From assembly GCF_003319175.1 (NCBI RefSeq), contig NZ_QOHK01000003.1, positions 62,001 to 126,000 on the forward strand: a stretch of DNA of 64,000 nucleotides. The letters are read 5' to 3'. This document shows positions 19,852-28,747 of the stretch, in pieces. Under the pieces are notes generated by a model. It made no database searches. It was given only the letters and a program-made list of their open reading frames with translations, and was not told the origin of the DNA. The stretch is from Blastococcus sp. TF02-8 (GTDB lineage Bacteria > Actinomycetota > Actinomycetes > Mycobacteriales > Geodermatophilaceae). How positions within the stretch are numbered: the first letter of the stretch is position 1; each line of letters starts with the position of its first letter. Made by a program: the position numbers and the translations under genes.

Positions 19852-19929
19852 ACGGTCCGAGCGGTGGCCGTAGCGATACCACCCGACCGAGCTCCGACCG
19901 GAAGGCTCGGGCCGCTGCCGGGACCGCCC

Positions 19930-20802
19930 TCAGGCGCTGAGCTCCGCAGGGCCCGCGACCCGGTCGATCCCGGCCCAGACGATGGGCGAGCGGCGTGCGG
20001 CGCGGGGGAGCCGGAGCGTCGCCTGCCGGAACGCGCGCACTCCGGCGGTGGCGGCGGCGTCGGTCAGCGCGAGGCCGGGCAGCGAGTACATCCGACGCGC
20101 CCAGGCCGGCAGCAGCGCCACGGCGAGCGCAGCCAGACCACCCCAGGCCGGCTGCGCCGGGGTCAGGTAGCGCACCCACGTCGGCATCGGAGGCAGCACG
20201 ACGAGCCGGTAGGCGTCGCGGGCCGCCGAGGTCGCCGCGAGCTGCGGTCGCATCCGATCGAAGTACGCCGCCAGCTCGGCGACCGAGGCAGGCGCATCTG
20301 CGCGCTCGACACCGACCAGTACCGCGGCGGTCACCTGCTCCGCCACGTACCGGTCCGCGTCGTCGTCGGAGAGGTCGAGCCCGCCGCGTCTCGCCGCCGT
20401 GAGCAGCGAGTCGACCTCGCAGCAGTGCACCCACAGCAGCAGGTCCGGATCGTCCACCCGGTACTCGCGCCCGGTCGTCTCCTCGGTGCCGCCCAGCCGA
20501 CGGTGGATGCCGCGCACCCGGGCGACCGCGCGCACTGCCTCGGTGCGCGTGCCGAAGGTGATGGTGTCGACGTAGGCAGCCGTCCGGTTCAGTCGCGGCC
20601 ACGGTTCCTCGCGGAAGGCTCCGGAGAACCGGGCGACGCCGTCCATGGCCACCGGGTGCAGCGCCTGCAGCAGCAGCGCACGCAGCCCGCCGACGGAGAA
20701 CGAGGGGTCGGCGTGCACCCGCCACGTCACGCTGTCCGGCCCGAAGAAACCCAGCCGGTCCTCCTCCGCCGTCCAGTCGCCCGGCCGCGGCAACGCGGTC
20801 AT
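19930..20802 (-). CDS. Oxygenase MpaB-like family protein (DUF2236)
   Basis: 290 aa. Matches DUF2236/MpaB-like proteins: an early FFGPDSVTWRVHADPS, LLLQALHPVAMDGV, and LLLWVHCCEVDSLL, which holds the conserved helix with a candidate haem/metal His. The family includes latex clearing protein and MpaB-type oxygenases, but the substrate here is unknown. The ATG at 20802 overlaps the upstream hydrolase stop (ATGA) and is preferred to the longer frame. Confidence 0.88.
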   Translation of the reverse strand: MTALPRPGDWTAEEDRLGFFGPDSVTWRVHADPSFSVGGLRALLLQALHPVAMDGVARFSGAFREEPWPRLNRTAAYVDTITFGTRTEAVRAVARVRGIHRRLGGTEETTGREYRVDDPDLLLWVHCCEVDSLLTAARRGGLDLSDDDADRYVAEQVTAAVLVGVERADAPASVAELAAYFDRMRPQLAATSAARDAYRLVVLPPMPTWVRYLTPAQPAWGGLAALAVALLPAWARRMYSLPGLALTDAAATAGVRAFRQATLRLPRAARRSPIVWAGIDRVAGPAELSA

Positions 20803-21716
20803 GCCGGGACCACGTTCGCCCAGAAGTCGCACAGCACCTCGAGGGTGCGCGGCGGGTTCTCGACGGCCGGGGAGTGGATCGAGTTGTCGATGACCTCGTG
20901 CCGGGCACCGAGGCGTGCCGCCATGTCGGCCTGCACGTGGGGGAGCCAGGCGTCGTCGGCCTCGCCGTGCGCGACCAGCACGGGGACCCCCGTGGCCTTC
21001 AGCTCCGCGACCCGATCGGGCTCGGCGAGCATCGCGTCGGCCATGCCGCGCAGCCCCGCGGCGGAGTTGCGCAGGAAGCGCCGGCTGTAGAACTCGCGGG
21101 TCGGCGCGGGCACCGCCTGGGCCTTCGGATCGGTCATGGCGACCTGCTCCAGCGTCTCGTGCACCAGCGGAACCCCGCCGGCGTCCAGCAACGGGGCGAG
21201 GTGGTCGAGCAGGTCCGCCCGGCGGCCCGTCAGGTGCGAGGGGCCCGAGCCGAGCAGGGTGAACGAGGTGAAGAGCTCCGGCTCGGCGAGCACCGCCGCG
21301 CGGGTGACCAGGCCGCCGAAGCTGTGCCCGACCAGGTGCAGCGGCTCACCGGACTCCTCGCGCAGCACCCGGCCCACGGCTACGACGTCCCCGCCGAGGA
21401 TCTCCACCGTGTACTGCGCCGGGTCCTCCGGGCCGGGGGACTCGAACTGCCCGCGCTGGTCGATCGCGACCACGCGGTAGCCGGCCTCGGCGAGGGGCTT
21501 CAGCAGAGGCGCGAAGTCCTCCTTGCTCCCGGTGTAGCCGGCCACCATGAGCACGGTGCCCCGGCGGGCGTCGCCGCCGGTGTCGAGCGCGGCCAGTGGT
21601 CCGGCCCCTCCGGAGAAGGTGCGGGCCGCCGCGTCGTGCTCGGCGAGCTGCCGAAGGTCGTCGGGGGCGATGGCGAGGTCAACGGGAAGGGCATCGGAGC
21701 CGCCGGGCAGGACCAT
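20799..21716 (-). CDS. Alpha/beta hydrolase
   Basis: 305 aa. Alpha/beta-hydrolase fold with the nucleophile elbow GHSFGG, an oxyanion region (MVAGYTGSKEDF) and the acid/His pair in AHGEADDAW and DNSIHSP. It could be an esterase or lysophospholipase-like enzyme; the substrate is unknown. It is translationally coupled to the downstream DUF2236 gene. Start ATG at 21716 faces a divergent membrane-protein gene 72 nt away. Confidence 0.9.
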   Translation of the reverse strand: MVLPGGSDALPVDLAIAPDDLRQLAEHDAAARTFSGGAGPLAALDTGGDARRGTVLMVAGYTGSKEDFAPLLKPLAEAGYRVVAIDQRGQFESPGPEDPAQYTVEILGGDVVAVGRVLREESGEPLHLVGHSFGGLVTRAAVLAEPELFTSFTLLGSGPSHLTGRRADLLDHLAPLLDAGGVPLVHETLEQVAMTDPKAQAVPAPTREFYSRRFLRNSAAGLRGMADAMLAEPDRVAELKATGVPVLVAHGEADDAWLPHVQADMAARLGARHEVIDNSIHSPAVENPPRTLEVLCDFWANVVPA

Positions 21717-21788
21717 GGTCCCCAGTGAACCCCGAACGCCGCCGCCGTGCCGCGAGGGGTGGTCCCGGCGGGGGCCGATACTGGGCGT

Positions 21789-22766
21789 GTGAGGGGGGAG
21801 GAGCCGCTGCGCGACCTCGGGGACCTTCCCGGCCGGGTGCAGCTGCTGGCGATCACCGTCTTCGTCTCGGTCTGGGCGGCGATCGCCTTCGTGCCACGCC
21901 TCTGGGGCACGTTCTTCTTCTCCGAGCACTTCTCCTGGGTCGGCGCGGCTCTGGGGCTGCCGTGGTGGTTCGCCGTGGAGCGTTACGGGCCCCGCGCCGC
22001 CCGGCACCCGATGGCGACCGCCGGCGAGCCGGACGACGCCCGCCTGCTGCGGACCGTGCGCAGGCGCGCGCTGCGGTACCGGTGGCGTCGCGCGACCGCC
22101 TGGCTCGTGCTGCCCACGGTGATCCTGCTGGGCGGCGGCGGGCACTTCTCCTACCGCTCCGACCAGGAGCTCATCGACCAGCAGCCGCACCGCGCCGCCA
22201 CCGTCTCGGCCGTCGAGAGATCGCCGTTCGACCGCGGGTCGGACGGCCCCCGGGTGACCGTGACGCTGGACGGTCGCGAGGCGGTGCTCTTCCTGCCCTT
22301 CCCGGAGGAGGACGACGTCGTACCGGGGGACCGGCTGGTGGTGGTGGCCGATCCCGAGGACCCCACGTACGTCCTCGCCGTGAGCAGCCACGACGAGGAC
22401 CCCGGGTGGACGCACACGTGGTGGGGCGACCTGCTGCTGTGGGGCGCGGTGGGTGGCGTGCTCGGCGGCATCTGGCTGTGGTGGGCGCTGTCGGTGCCAC
22501 GCGCGGCCGCTCGGGTCGCGGCCCGGCATGCCCGCCACGTGTGCGAGGTGCAGCTCGTGGACGTCGGCGGCCCACGGCTGGCGCTGCACGACGTCGACGG
22601 CAGCGCCTGGACCTGGACGGCGGACGACGACGCCTGGGCCGGGCCGACCCGGGGAAGGGTCCGCGTGGTCGGCGAGCTGCGGGACGGCGCGTGGCCGGTC
22701 GTGGCCGCCGGGCGGACCCTGCACTGGCCGGGTGCGCCGGTGCGGCGGACGCCGTGGATCAGCTGA
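21789..22766 (+). CDS. Membrane protein, DUF3592-like
   Basis: 325 aa. Four hydrophobic segments: two near the N-terminus (about 18-36 and 42-58), one near 92-112 and one near 215-235. Between them lies an extracytoplasmic beta-domain (VTVTLDGREAVLFLPFP...GDRLVVVADPEDPTYV), which resembles DUF3592. The function is unknown. The GTG at 21789 is chosen; a GTG at 21747 is also possible, and neither has a clear ribosome-binding site. The stop shares an 8-bp palindrome (TCAGCTGA) with the convergent neighbour's stop. Confidence 0.78.
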   Translation: MRGEEPLRDLGDLPGRVQLLAITVFVSVWAAIAFVPRLWGTFFFSEHFSWVGAALGLPWWFAVERYGPRAARHPMATAGEPDDARLLRTVRRRALRYRWRRATAWLVLPTVILLGGGGHFSYRSDQELIDQQPHRAATVSAVERSPFDRGSDGPRVTVTLDGREAVLFLPFPEEDDVVPGDRLVVVADPEDPTYVLAVSSHDEDPGWTHTWWGDLLLWGAVGGVLGGIWLWWALSVPRAAARVAARHARHVCEVQLVDVGGPRLALHDVDGSAWTWTADDDAWAGPTRGRVRVVGELRDGAWPVVAAGRTLHWPGAPVRRTPWIS

Positions 22767-23877
22767 GGGCCAGCACCCGGTCGTCGAGCCGCAGCACGAT
22801 CACCGGTCCGACGACGGTGGCCGTCGCGCCTGTCGGCAGCTCCGCGCTCGTGGACCGGCTGAGCTCGGCACCGCTGACGGGATCGCGGTAGACGATGGCG
22901 TCGCCGTCGGGCACCGCCAGCACGGTGCCCTCGCCGTCGACCGCGGGCAGCCCGGTCGCCGGCGCCTCCCAGGACCGCGCGCCGGTGGACGGGTCCAGGG
23001 CGGTGAGCGTGCCGTTGACACCCACCAGGACCGCCGACGGGACGGCGGTCTGCCGCACGTCGCGGTCCGCCCCGGCCGGGAGGGTGGTCAGCTGCGTGCC
23101 GCCGGCGCCGCCGAACAGCCGCACCTCGTCACCGGCCCGCACGCCGACCAGGCGGTCGGCCCCGAGCAGCTCCACGTCGTCGGGGTCGTCGACGACCACG
23201 GAGCGCGTCCAGTGCTCGTCGCCGTCGAAGCCGTCCATCAGGCGCAGCTGGAGGGTGCTGTCCTCCGGGCACCGGTAGAGGACGGCGACCCCGCCGTCCC
23301 CGGCGGCGGAGCCGAGCACGTCGCACGCCGGCGGGGCCGCCCACCGCCAGCGGATGTTGTTGCCCGTCGGGTCGAGGGTCACGATCCCCGACGGGCTGCT
23401 GGCCAGCACGATGCGCGACGTCGAGGTGAGGGTCGCGTCGGCGCGGAAGTTCACGTTGCGGGTCCACTTCCGAACGCCGGTGTCGGCGTCGAGGGCGACC
23501 GCCTCGTCGCAGCGGTCGGCGGTGCGGAAGACGGCGACGGCCACACCGTCGGTCGCGGTCAGCCCGCAGAGCCGGGCGTTGTCCCGGACGTAGTGCCAGG
23601 CCTCCCGGCCGGTGGCCGGGTCGAGCGCCCGGACGCCGTGCCCGGACCCGACCAGCACCCGTGCGTCCTCGACGACCTGGCGGGGGAGCGGATCGCCGTC
23701 GGCGGACCAGGCCGCGGATACGGCTCCGGCCGGCGTCCCCGCGGGGGCGTCGGCCGGAGCAGCGGTCGTGCTGGAGGTGGCGGCCGCGTCGGAGTTCTCC
23801 CAGAGGAGCAGGGCGACGACGACGAGTGCCAGGGTGGCCGCGGTCCAGACCCACACCCGCAGCGGCGGGCGGCTCAC
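22759..23877 (-). CDS. PQQ-repeat beta-propeller protein, membrane-anchored (Rv3212-like)
   Basis: 372 aa from a GTG at 23877. One N-terminal TM (about 8-26), a Ser/Thr/Ala/Pro-rich linker, then repeated propeller blades with VRALDPATGREAW, AVALDADTGVRKW, VTLDPTGNNIRW and LTALDPSTGARSW. These are PQQ-like repeats as in BamB, probably outside the membrane for protein contacts. A GTG at 23937 would add 20 residues and overlap the helicase. From memory the position next to the DEAD helicase matches Rv3212. Function unknown. Confidence 0.82.
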   Translation of the reverse strand: MSRPPLRVWVWTAATLALVVVALLLWENSDAAATSSTTAAPADAPAGTPAGAVSAAWSADGDPLPRQVVEDARVLVGSGHGVRALDPATGREAWHYVRDNARLCGLTATDGVAVAVFRTADRCDEAVALDADTGVRKWTRNVNFRADATLTSTSRIVLASSPSGIVTLDPTGNNIRWRWAAPPACDVLGSAAGDGGVAVLYRCPEDSTLQLRLMDGFDGDEHWTRSVVVDDPDDVELLGADRLVGVRAGDEVRLFGGAGGTQLTTLPAGADRDVRQTAVPSAVLVGVNGTLTALDPSTGARSWEAPATGLPAVDGEGTVLAVPDGDAIVYRDPVSGAELSRSTSAELPTGATATVVGPVIVLRLDDRVLALS

Positions 23878-23899
23878 CCCGGGCAGCGCGGCCGCCGGT

Positions 23900-25582
23900 T
23901 CAGGAGTCGGTGCCGGAGGCGGCGGCCGAGCCGCCACGCCCCGCGCCACCCCGACGGCGGCGGCGACGCGGCCGGCTGCTGGGCTCGGCGGACCCCTCGG
24001 CCGACTCGGCGACCGGCGCGGAGCCCTCGGCCGCGGCGGCGCTGCCACCGTTGCCGCCACCGCGGGTGCGGCGACGCGGCCGGCTCTTGCCGCCGCCGGC
24101 GGGCTTCTCCTCGTCGGCGGTCCGGCCGGACGGGCCGCGCGAGTCGCCCCGTCCGCCGGAGTCACGACCACCGGAGGCTGCCGGGCGGTTGCGCTTGCCG
24201 GTCTCGCCGAGGTCCTCGAGGGTCTCGGCGTCCAGGCCCTCACGGGTGCGCTGCGAGCGGGGCAGCCGGCCCGTGGCGCCCTCGGGCACGTCCAGGTCGG
24301 TGTAGACCCAGGGGGAGGTGGAGTACGTCTCCGGCGGGTCGGCGAAGGGCAGGTCCAGCGCCTTGTTGATCAGCTGCCAGCGCGGGATGTCGTCCCAGTC
24401 GACGAGGGTGACCGCGACGCCGGTGCTGCCGGCGCGGCCGGTGCGGCCGATCCGGTGCACGTAGGTCTTCTCGTCCTCGGGGCACTGGTAGTTCACGACG
24501 TGGCTCACGCCGGTGACGTCGATGCCGCGGGCGGCGACGTCGGTGGCGACCAGCACGTCGACCTTGCCGCTGCGGAACGCGCGCAGCGCCTGCTCGCGAG
24601 CGCCCTGCCCGAGGTCACCGTGCACGGCGGCCGCGGCGAACCCGCGGTCGACCAGCTCGTCGGCGACCTTCTGCGCGGTGCGCTTGGTGCGGCAGAAGAC
24701 CATGGCCAGGCCGCGGTCGCGGGCCTGCAGGACGCGGGAGAGCAGCTCGGGCTTGTCCAGGTTGTGCGCCCGGTAGATGAACTGCGTCGTCTGCGGAACG
24801 GTCGAGCCCTCGTCGTTGCCGTGCGCCCGGATGTGCGTCGGCTGGGTCATGAACGTGCGCGACAGGGTCACGATCGGGCCGGGCATGGTGGCCGAGAAGA
24901 GCATCGTCTGCCGCTTCTCCGGGACCATCGCGAGGACCCGCTCGATGTCGGGCAGGAAGCCCAGGTCGAGCATCTCGTCGGCTTCGTCGAGGACGAGGAC
25001 CTTGACCTTGCCCAGAATCAGGTCGCCCCGCTGGGCCAGGTCGAGCAGCCGCCCCGGCGTGCCGACGACGACCTCGACACCGGCGCGCAGCGCCTCGATC
25101 TGCGGCTCGAACGCGCGGCCGCCGTAGATGGCCTGGACGCGCAGCCCGCGCTTCGCGCCGGCGGTGCCCAGGTCGCGGGCGACCTGCACGCACAGCTCGC
25201 GGGTGGGGACGACGACCAGCGCCTGCGGCACGCCGTCGGCGCCCTCGCTCGGCGGCGTCACGCGGGTGAGCAGCGGGACGCCGAAGCCGAGGGTCTTGCC
25301 GGTGCCGGTGCGGGCCTGGCCGATGAGGTCGTTCCCGGTCAGCGCCAGCGGGAGCGTGAGCTCCTGGATGGCGAAGGTCCGGGTGATCCCGGCGTCGGCC
25401 AGCGCCGCGACGATGTCGGGGTGGACGTCGAAGTCGCTGAACAGCGGGCTGTCCTCGGCGACGGGGGCGCCGCCGAGCTCCTCGACGGTCTGCTCGAGCT
25501 CCTCGGGAGCGGGCGCGCCGGTCTCGGCGTGCTCCAGCTCGACGGTGCTCGTGTCGGTGGGGGTCTCTCCGGTGGAGGTCAG
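23900..25582 (-). CDS. DEAD-box RNA helicase (RhlE-like, Rv3211-type), apparent CTG start
   Basis: 560 aa. Q motif (FAIQELTLPLAL), motif I (ARTGTGKT, Lys about 96), motif II (VLDEADEMLD), SAT in motif III, and motif VI (HRIGRTGRAG). The C-terminal ~110 residues are Arg/Gly/Ala-rich and likely bind RNA. It unwinds structured RNA, often under cold or stress. No ATG, GTG or TTG exists in frame between the Q motif and the CTG at 25582. An upstream ATG (25795) would add a Cys/Trp/Arg-rich, non-family leader. AGAGG lies 8 nt before the CTG. Confidence 0.93.
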   Translation of the reverse strand: MTSTGETPTDTSTVELEHAETGAPAPEELEQTVEELGGAPVAEDSPLFSDFDVHPDIVAALADAGITRTFAIQELTLPLALTGNDLIGQARTGTGKTLGFGVPLLTRVTPPSEGADGVPQALVVVPTRELCVQVARDLGTAGAKRGLRVQAIYGGRAFEPQIEALRAGVEVVVGTPGRLLDLAQRGDLILGKVKVLVLDEADEMLDLGFLPDIERVLAMVPEKRQTMLFSATMPGPIVTLSRTFMTQPTHIRAHGNDEGSTVPQTTQFIYRAHNLDKPELLSRVLQARDRGLAMVFCRTKRTAQKVADELVDRGFAAAAVHGDLGQGAREQALRAFRSGKVDVLVATDVAARGIDVTGVSHVVNYQCPEDEKTYVHRIGRTGRAGSTGVAVTLVDWDDIPRWQLINKALDLPFADPPETYSTSPWVYTDLDVPEGATGRLPRSQRTREGLDAETLEDLGETGKRNRPAASGGRDSGGRGDSRGPSGRTADEEKPAGGGKSRPRRRTRGGGNGGSAAAAEGSAPVAESAEGSAEPSSRPRRRRRRGGAGRGGSAAASGTDS

Positions 25583-25902
25583 TGCAATCGCCTCTGGTCT
25601 GCTGGGGGACCGGCTGCGGCAGCGGTGTCGCCGCCTCGCGCCCGTCCCGGTTCTGGTGTCGCGGGATCGGTTCCAGCGCCGACGCGGCCAGCAGAACCGG
25701 GCCTCGCAACAGCCCGGGAGACAGCCCGGGGGCGTCGTCCAGCGGTCGTCAGCGCACAGATGTACGAGCGCGCCCGAAGGCTCGCCGGTGACCATGCTAG
25801 CGCGGCCACCGGTTAGCCTTCCCGCGCCGCGCTCCCCGATGTTGCGTCGATCACTCGACGGGGGCACGCGGTCCCGTCGTCGTCGAGCCCTTGGAGAGTG
25901 CC
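25583..25902. promoter_or_regulatory. 320-nt divergent intergenic region
   Basis: Between the helicase (leftward) and the ferritin-like gene (rightward). If the helicase starts at CTG 25582, its 5' UTR may be long, as is common for RNA-helicase genes. An in-frame ATG at 25795 could initiate a longer product, but the translation is rich in Cys, Trp and Arg and looks non-coding. I see no convincing -10/-35, hairpin or repeat. Confidence 0.4.
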
Positions 25903-26553
25903 GTGCCCCCGGTCGAGAACACGGCCGTCGCCGAGCTGCTGGGCGCCCTGGCCTACGCGGAGCTGACCGCCTTCGACCGGCTCGCCGAGGACGCCCGGTT
26001 GGCGCCCACCCTGGCCGGGCGGGCCGCCCTGGCCCGCATGGCCGCCGCCGAGATCGCCCACCACGTCCGGCTGACCGCCCGGCTCACCGAGCTGGGGGTG
26101 GACCCGGCCGACGCGATGGCTCCGTTCGTGTCGGCGCTGGACACCTTCCACGAGAGCACCCGGCCCAGCACGTGGCTCGAGGGGTTGGTCAAGGCCTACG
26201 TCGGCGACGGCCTGGCCACCGACTTCTACCGGGAGATCGCCGGGTTCCTGCCCGAGCCCGACCGGGGGCTGGTGCTCGAGGTGCTCGCCGACACCGGCTA
26301 CGCCGACTTCGCCGTCCGCGAGGTGCGGGCGGCGATCGCCGCGAACCGCAAGGTCGCCGGGAGGCTGGCGCTGTGGGGTCGCCGGCTGGTGGGGGAGGCC
26401 ATGACGCGCTCGCAGGCCGTCATCGCCGAGCACGACGGGCTGGCCGACCTCATCGTGTCCGGCACCGGGGACCTGTCGGGCATCGGGCGGCTGATCGAGC
26501 GGATCACCTCGGCGCACACCGCCCGGATGAAGGCCCTCGGCCTAAACCCCTAG
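25903..26553 (+). CDS. Ferritin-like / MiaE-like di-iron fold protein (Rv3210c-type)
   Basis: 216 aa, all-helical. ELLGALAYAELTAFDRL and AAEIAHHVRL give E-x-x-H-type residues, and later ELVLEVLADTGY-type and SAHTARMKAL helices fit a four-helix di-iron bundle as in tRNA-(ms2io6A)-hydroxylase. The metal ligands are only partly obvious, so activity is unproven. GTG at 25903 has GGAG 7 nt upstream. From memory its neighbours (helicase, DUF3107, TetR) match Rv3208-Rv3211. Confidence 0.85.
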   Translation: MPPVENTAVAELLGALAYAELTAFDRLAEDARLAPTLAGRAALARMAAAEIAHHVRLTARLTELGVDPADAMAPFVSALDTFHESTRPSTWLEGLVKAYVGDGLATDFYREIAGFLPEPDRGLVLEVLADTGYADFAVREVRAAIAANRKVAGRLALWGRRLVGEAMTRSQAVIAEHDGLADLIVSGTGDLSGIGRLIERITSAHTARMKALGLNP

Positions 26554-26556
26554 GAG

Positions 26557-26611
26557 GACCCCGGTGCAGCTCACGCCTCACGTGCTCGGCGCGGGCCGCT
26601 GCACCGGGGTC
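26557..26611. terminator. 14-bp perfect hairpin between convergent genes
   Basis: Arms 26557-26570 and 26598-26611 are perfect complements around a 27-nt loop. It fills most of the 69-nt gap between the ferritin-like stop and the DUF3107 stop, so it likely acts both ways. Confidence 0.7.
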
Positions 26612-26622
26612 GTTCCGGGAAC

Positions 26623-26865
26623 TCAGCTGCCGCTGGCGGCGATGAAGCCGACGCGGCGCTGGTCGGCCTGCGCGATCTCCACGTAGGCGATCCGGTCGAC
26701 CGGGACGAGGACCTTGCGGCCCCGCTCGTCGACCAGGGTGAGCAGGCCGTCCTTGGTCGCGCCGGACATGGCCGCGGCCACGTCGGACGCGATCTCGTCG
26801 GGGGACTTGGGGCTGTCGATGACCAGCTCCCGGGGCGAGTGCTGGACGCCGATCTTTACTTCCAC
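26623..26865 (-). CDS. DUF3107 family protein (Rv3208A/TB9.4-like)
   Basis: 80 aa. VEVKIGVQHSPRELVIDSP at the N-terminus and LLTLVDERGRKVLVPVDRIAYVEI in the middle match DUF3107 closely. The short beta-rich fold looks RNA- or nucleotide-binding-like, but no function is established to my knowledge. GTG at 26865 has GGAGG about 10 nt upstream. Lies downstream of the TetR gene on the same strand, 96 nt apart. Confidence 0.9.
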   Translation of the reverse strand: MEVKIGVQHSPRELVIDSPKSPDEIASDVAAAMSGATKDGLLTLVDERGRKVLVPVDRIAYVEIAQADQRRVGFIAASGS

Positions 26866-26961
26866 GTGGGCGATGCCTCCTCGATTCGCGACTGTCCCCA
26901 ACGCTAGTCCAGGGGGTGGCACCGGGGCCGGGTGAGCAGGTGCGCCGTCAGCGAAACCGGG

Positions 26962-27594
26962 TCAGTCGCCGTCGACCCGCGGGAAACCGGAGATGCCGCG
27001 CCACGCCAGCGACGACATGAGGGCCACGGCCTCGTCGCGGGAGACCGTGCCCTTGCGCGGCAGCCACCAGCGGGCGCTGCTCTCCGCGAGACCCGACAGG
27101 CCGGAGGCGATCAGCAGGGCGCGCTCGGGGTCGGCCCCGGTGTCGGCGGCGATCACCCCGGCGATGGCCTCCACGCAGACCCCGGTGCCGCGGTCGACGA
27201 TCGCGCGGACGTCGTCGTCGTTGCGGAGGTCGGACTCGAACACCAGCCGGAAGGCCTCGCCGTCGGCGTCGATGAAGTCGAAGTACGCGCCGACGGCGGC
27301 GTGCACGCGCTCCCGGTTGTCCGCCGTGCGGCCCATCGCCTCGCCGACCCGGTCGGCCAGCTCCGAGACGTGCTCTTCGAGCAGCGCCAGGTAGAGCTCG
27401 CGCTTGCCCGGGAAGTGCTGGTACAGCACCGGCTTGCTCACACCCGCGCGGTCGGCGATGTCGTCCATGGCCGCGGCGTGGAAGCCGTGCGCGACGAAGA
27501 CGTCCTGGGCGGCGCGCAGGAGCTGCAGCCTGCGGGCACCGCGCGGGAGGCGGGAGGTGCGCCGGGGAACCGCGGCGGGGCGTGATGGCTGCAT
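26962..27594 (-). CDS. TetR-family transcriptional regulator (Rv3208-like)
   Basis: 210 aa. N-terminal HTH (about 20-66): AAQDVFVAHGFHAAAMDDIA then AGVSKPVLYQHFPGKRELY. The C-terminal domain binds an unknown ligand. The basic N-terminal extension is common in the actinobacterial branch. It is divergent from the hydrolase at 27665. GTTACCG occurs twice in the 70-nt gap and could be part of its operator. Confidence 0.93.
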   Translation of the reverse strand: MQPSRPAAVPRRTSRLPRGARRLQLLRAAQDVFVAHGFHAAAMDDIADRAGVSKPVLYQHFPGKRELYLALLEEHVSELADRVGEAMGRTADNRERVHAAVGAYFDFIDADGEAFRLVFESDLRNDDDVRAIVDRGTGVCVEAIAGVIAADTGADPERALLIASGLSGLAESSARWWLPRKGTVSRDEAVALMSSLAWRGISGFPRVDGD

Positions 27595-27605
27595 GGCGGG
27601 AGGAT

Positions 27606-27655
27606 GTTACCGAGCGGTTCCGGCCGACTCCGTGCCGCGGCGCACGGCGTTACCG
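27606..27655. promoter_or_regulatory. Candidate TetR operator region
   Basis: GTTACCG at 27606-27612 and again at 27649-27655. The first continues as an imperfect dyad (TTACCG-AG-CGGTTC). It lies in the divergent TetR/hydrolase promoter gap. TetR operators are usually dyads, so this is only a candidate. Confidence 0.35.
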
Positions 27656-27664
27656 TCGAGAGTG

Positions 27665-28705
27665 ATGTCCGAGGCCCCGCTCTCCGCTGTCGCGCTGCCA
27701 CCGCTGGAGCAGGTGCTGCCGCCCTGGCCCGGCGCGGAGGTGCCGGTCCGCGGAGGTGCGGTGTTCGTCCGGCACACGCCCTGGACCGGTCCGGTCGGAG
27801 GTGTGGACGACGCGCCACGCGAACGTGCGCTGTACGTGCACGGGCTCGGCGGTGCCTCCACCAACTGGACCGACCTCGCCGCGCTGCTCGCCGTCCGCTT
27901 CGAGGGATGGGCGGTCGACCTCCCGGGGTTCGGGCGGTCGCAGCCGCCGCCCGGCAGCAGGTACTCCGTCCGCGGGCACATGCGCACCGTCGTCGACGTC
28001 CTCGAGCACGTGGTGCACCTCCCGGGTGAGGCGGCCGGGCGGCCGGTGCACCTGGTGGGCAACTCCCTCGGCGGCCTGGTCAGCCTGCTGGTCGCCGCGC
28101 AGCGTCCCGACCTCGTGGCGACCCTGACGCTGGTCTCCCCGGCGATGCCGGTCTACCGCGTGCCCCCGGCCTTCAGCCGGGCGCTCCTGCTGCTCCTGGT
28201 GCCGGGCGTCCCGACCCTGGCCGAACGCCGGCTGGCGGGCGTGCGCCCCGAGGACAGCGTCCGCGCCATGGTGCAGACGTGCTTCGGCGACCCGGCGAAC
28301 GTGCCGGCCGAACGCATCGAGCAGGCGGTCCGGGAGATGCACGAGCGGGCCACGCAGCCATGGGCCGACCGTGCGCTGGCGCGCAGCATGCGCGGGCTGA
28401 TCACCTCCTACCTCCGGGTCGGACGGGCGAACGCCTGGCGCGCCGCCCGCAGCCTGCGGATGCCGTGCCTCGTGGTCTGGGGGAGCCGCGACCGGCTGGT
28501 CGACCCCGGGCTCGCCCCGCGGCTGGCCGCCACGCTGCGCGACGCCGGGTTGCTCGTCCTCGACGGCGTCGGGCACGTGGCGATGCTGGAGGCACCCGAG
28601 CCGACCGCGCGGGCGGTGCTCGCACTGGCGGAGCGGCGACCCGCCGGGCCGGACGCGACGGACGTGTCGACTGTGGCCGACACGCCACGCACCGTGAGAC
28701 GCTGA
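27665..28705 (+). CDS. Alpha/beta hydrolase
   Basis: 346 aa. Oxyanion HGLGGASTNW, nucleophile elbow GNSLGG (Ser), acid in VWGSRDRLVDP and catalytic His in GVGHVAMLEAP. The N-terminal ~40 residues and C-terminal ~25 are extra. It is divergent from a TetR gene, so it may be the regulated target; the substrate is unknown. ATG at 27665; an in-frame GTG lies one codon earlier. Confidence 0.9.
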   Translation: MSEAPLSAVALPPLEQVLPPWPGAEVPVRGGAVFVRHTPWTGPVGGVDDAPRERALYVHGLGGASTNWTDLAALLAVRFEGWAVDLPGFGRSQPPPGSRYSVRGHMRTVVDVLEHVVHLPGEAAGRPVHLVGNSLGGLVSLLVAAQRPDLVATLTLVSPAMPVYRVPPAFSRALLLLLVPGVPTLAERRLAGVRPEDSVRAMVQTCFGDPANVPAERIEQAVREMHERATQPWADRALARSMRGLITSYLRVGRANAWRAARSLRMPCLVVWGSRDRLVDPGLAPRLAATLRDAGLLVLDGVGHVAMLEAPEPTARAVLALAERRPAGPDATDVSTVADTPRTVRR

Positions 28706-28747
28706 GGTCCTGACGGCGGGGGCGTCGAACGACGAGGAGATCGGCCG

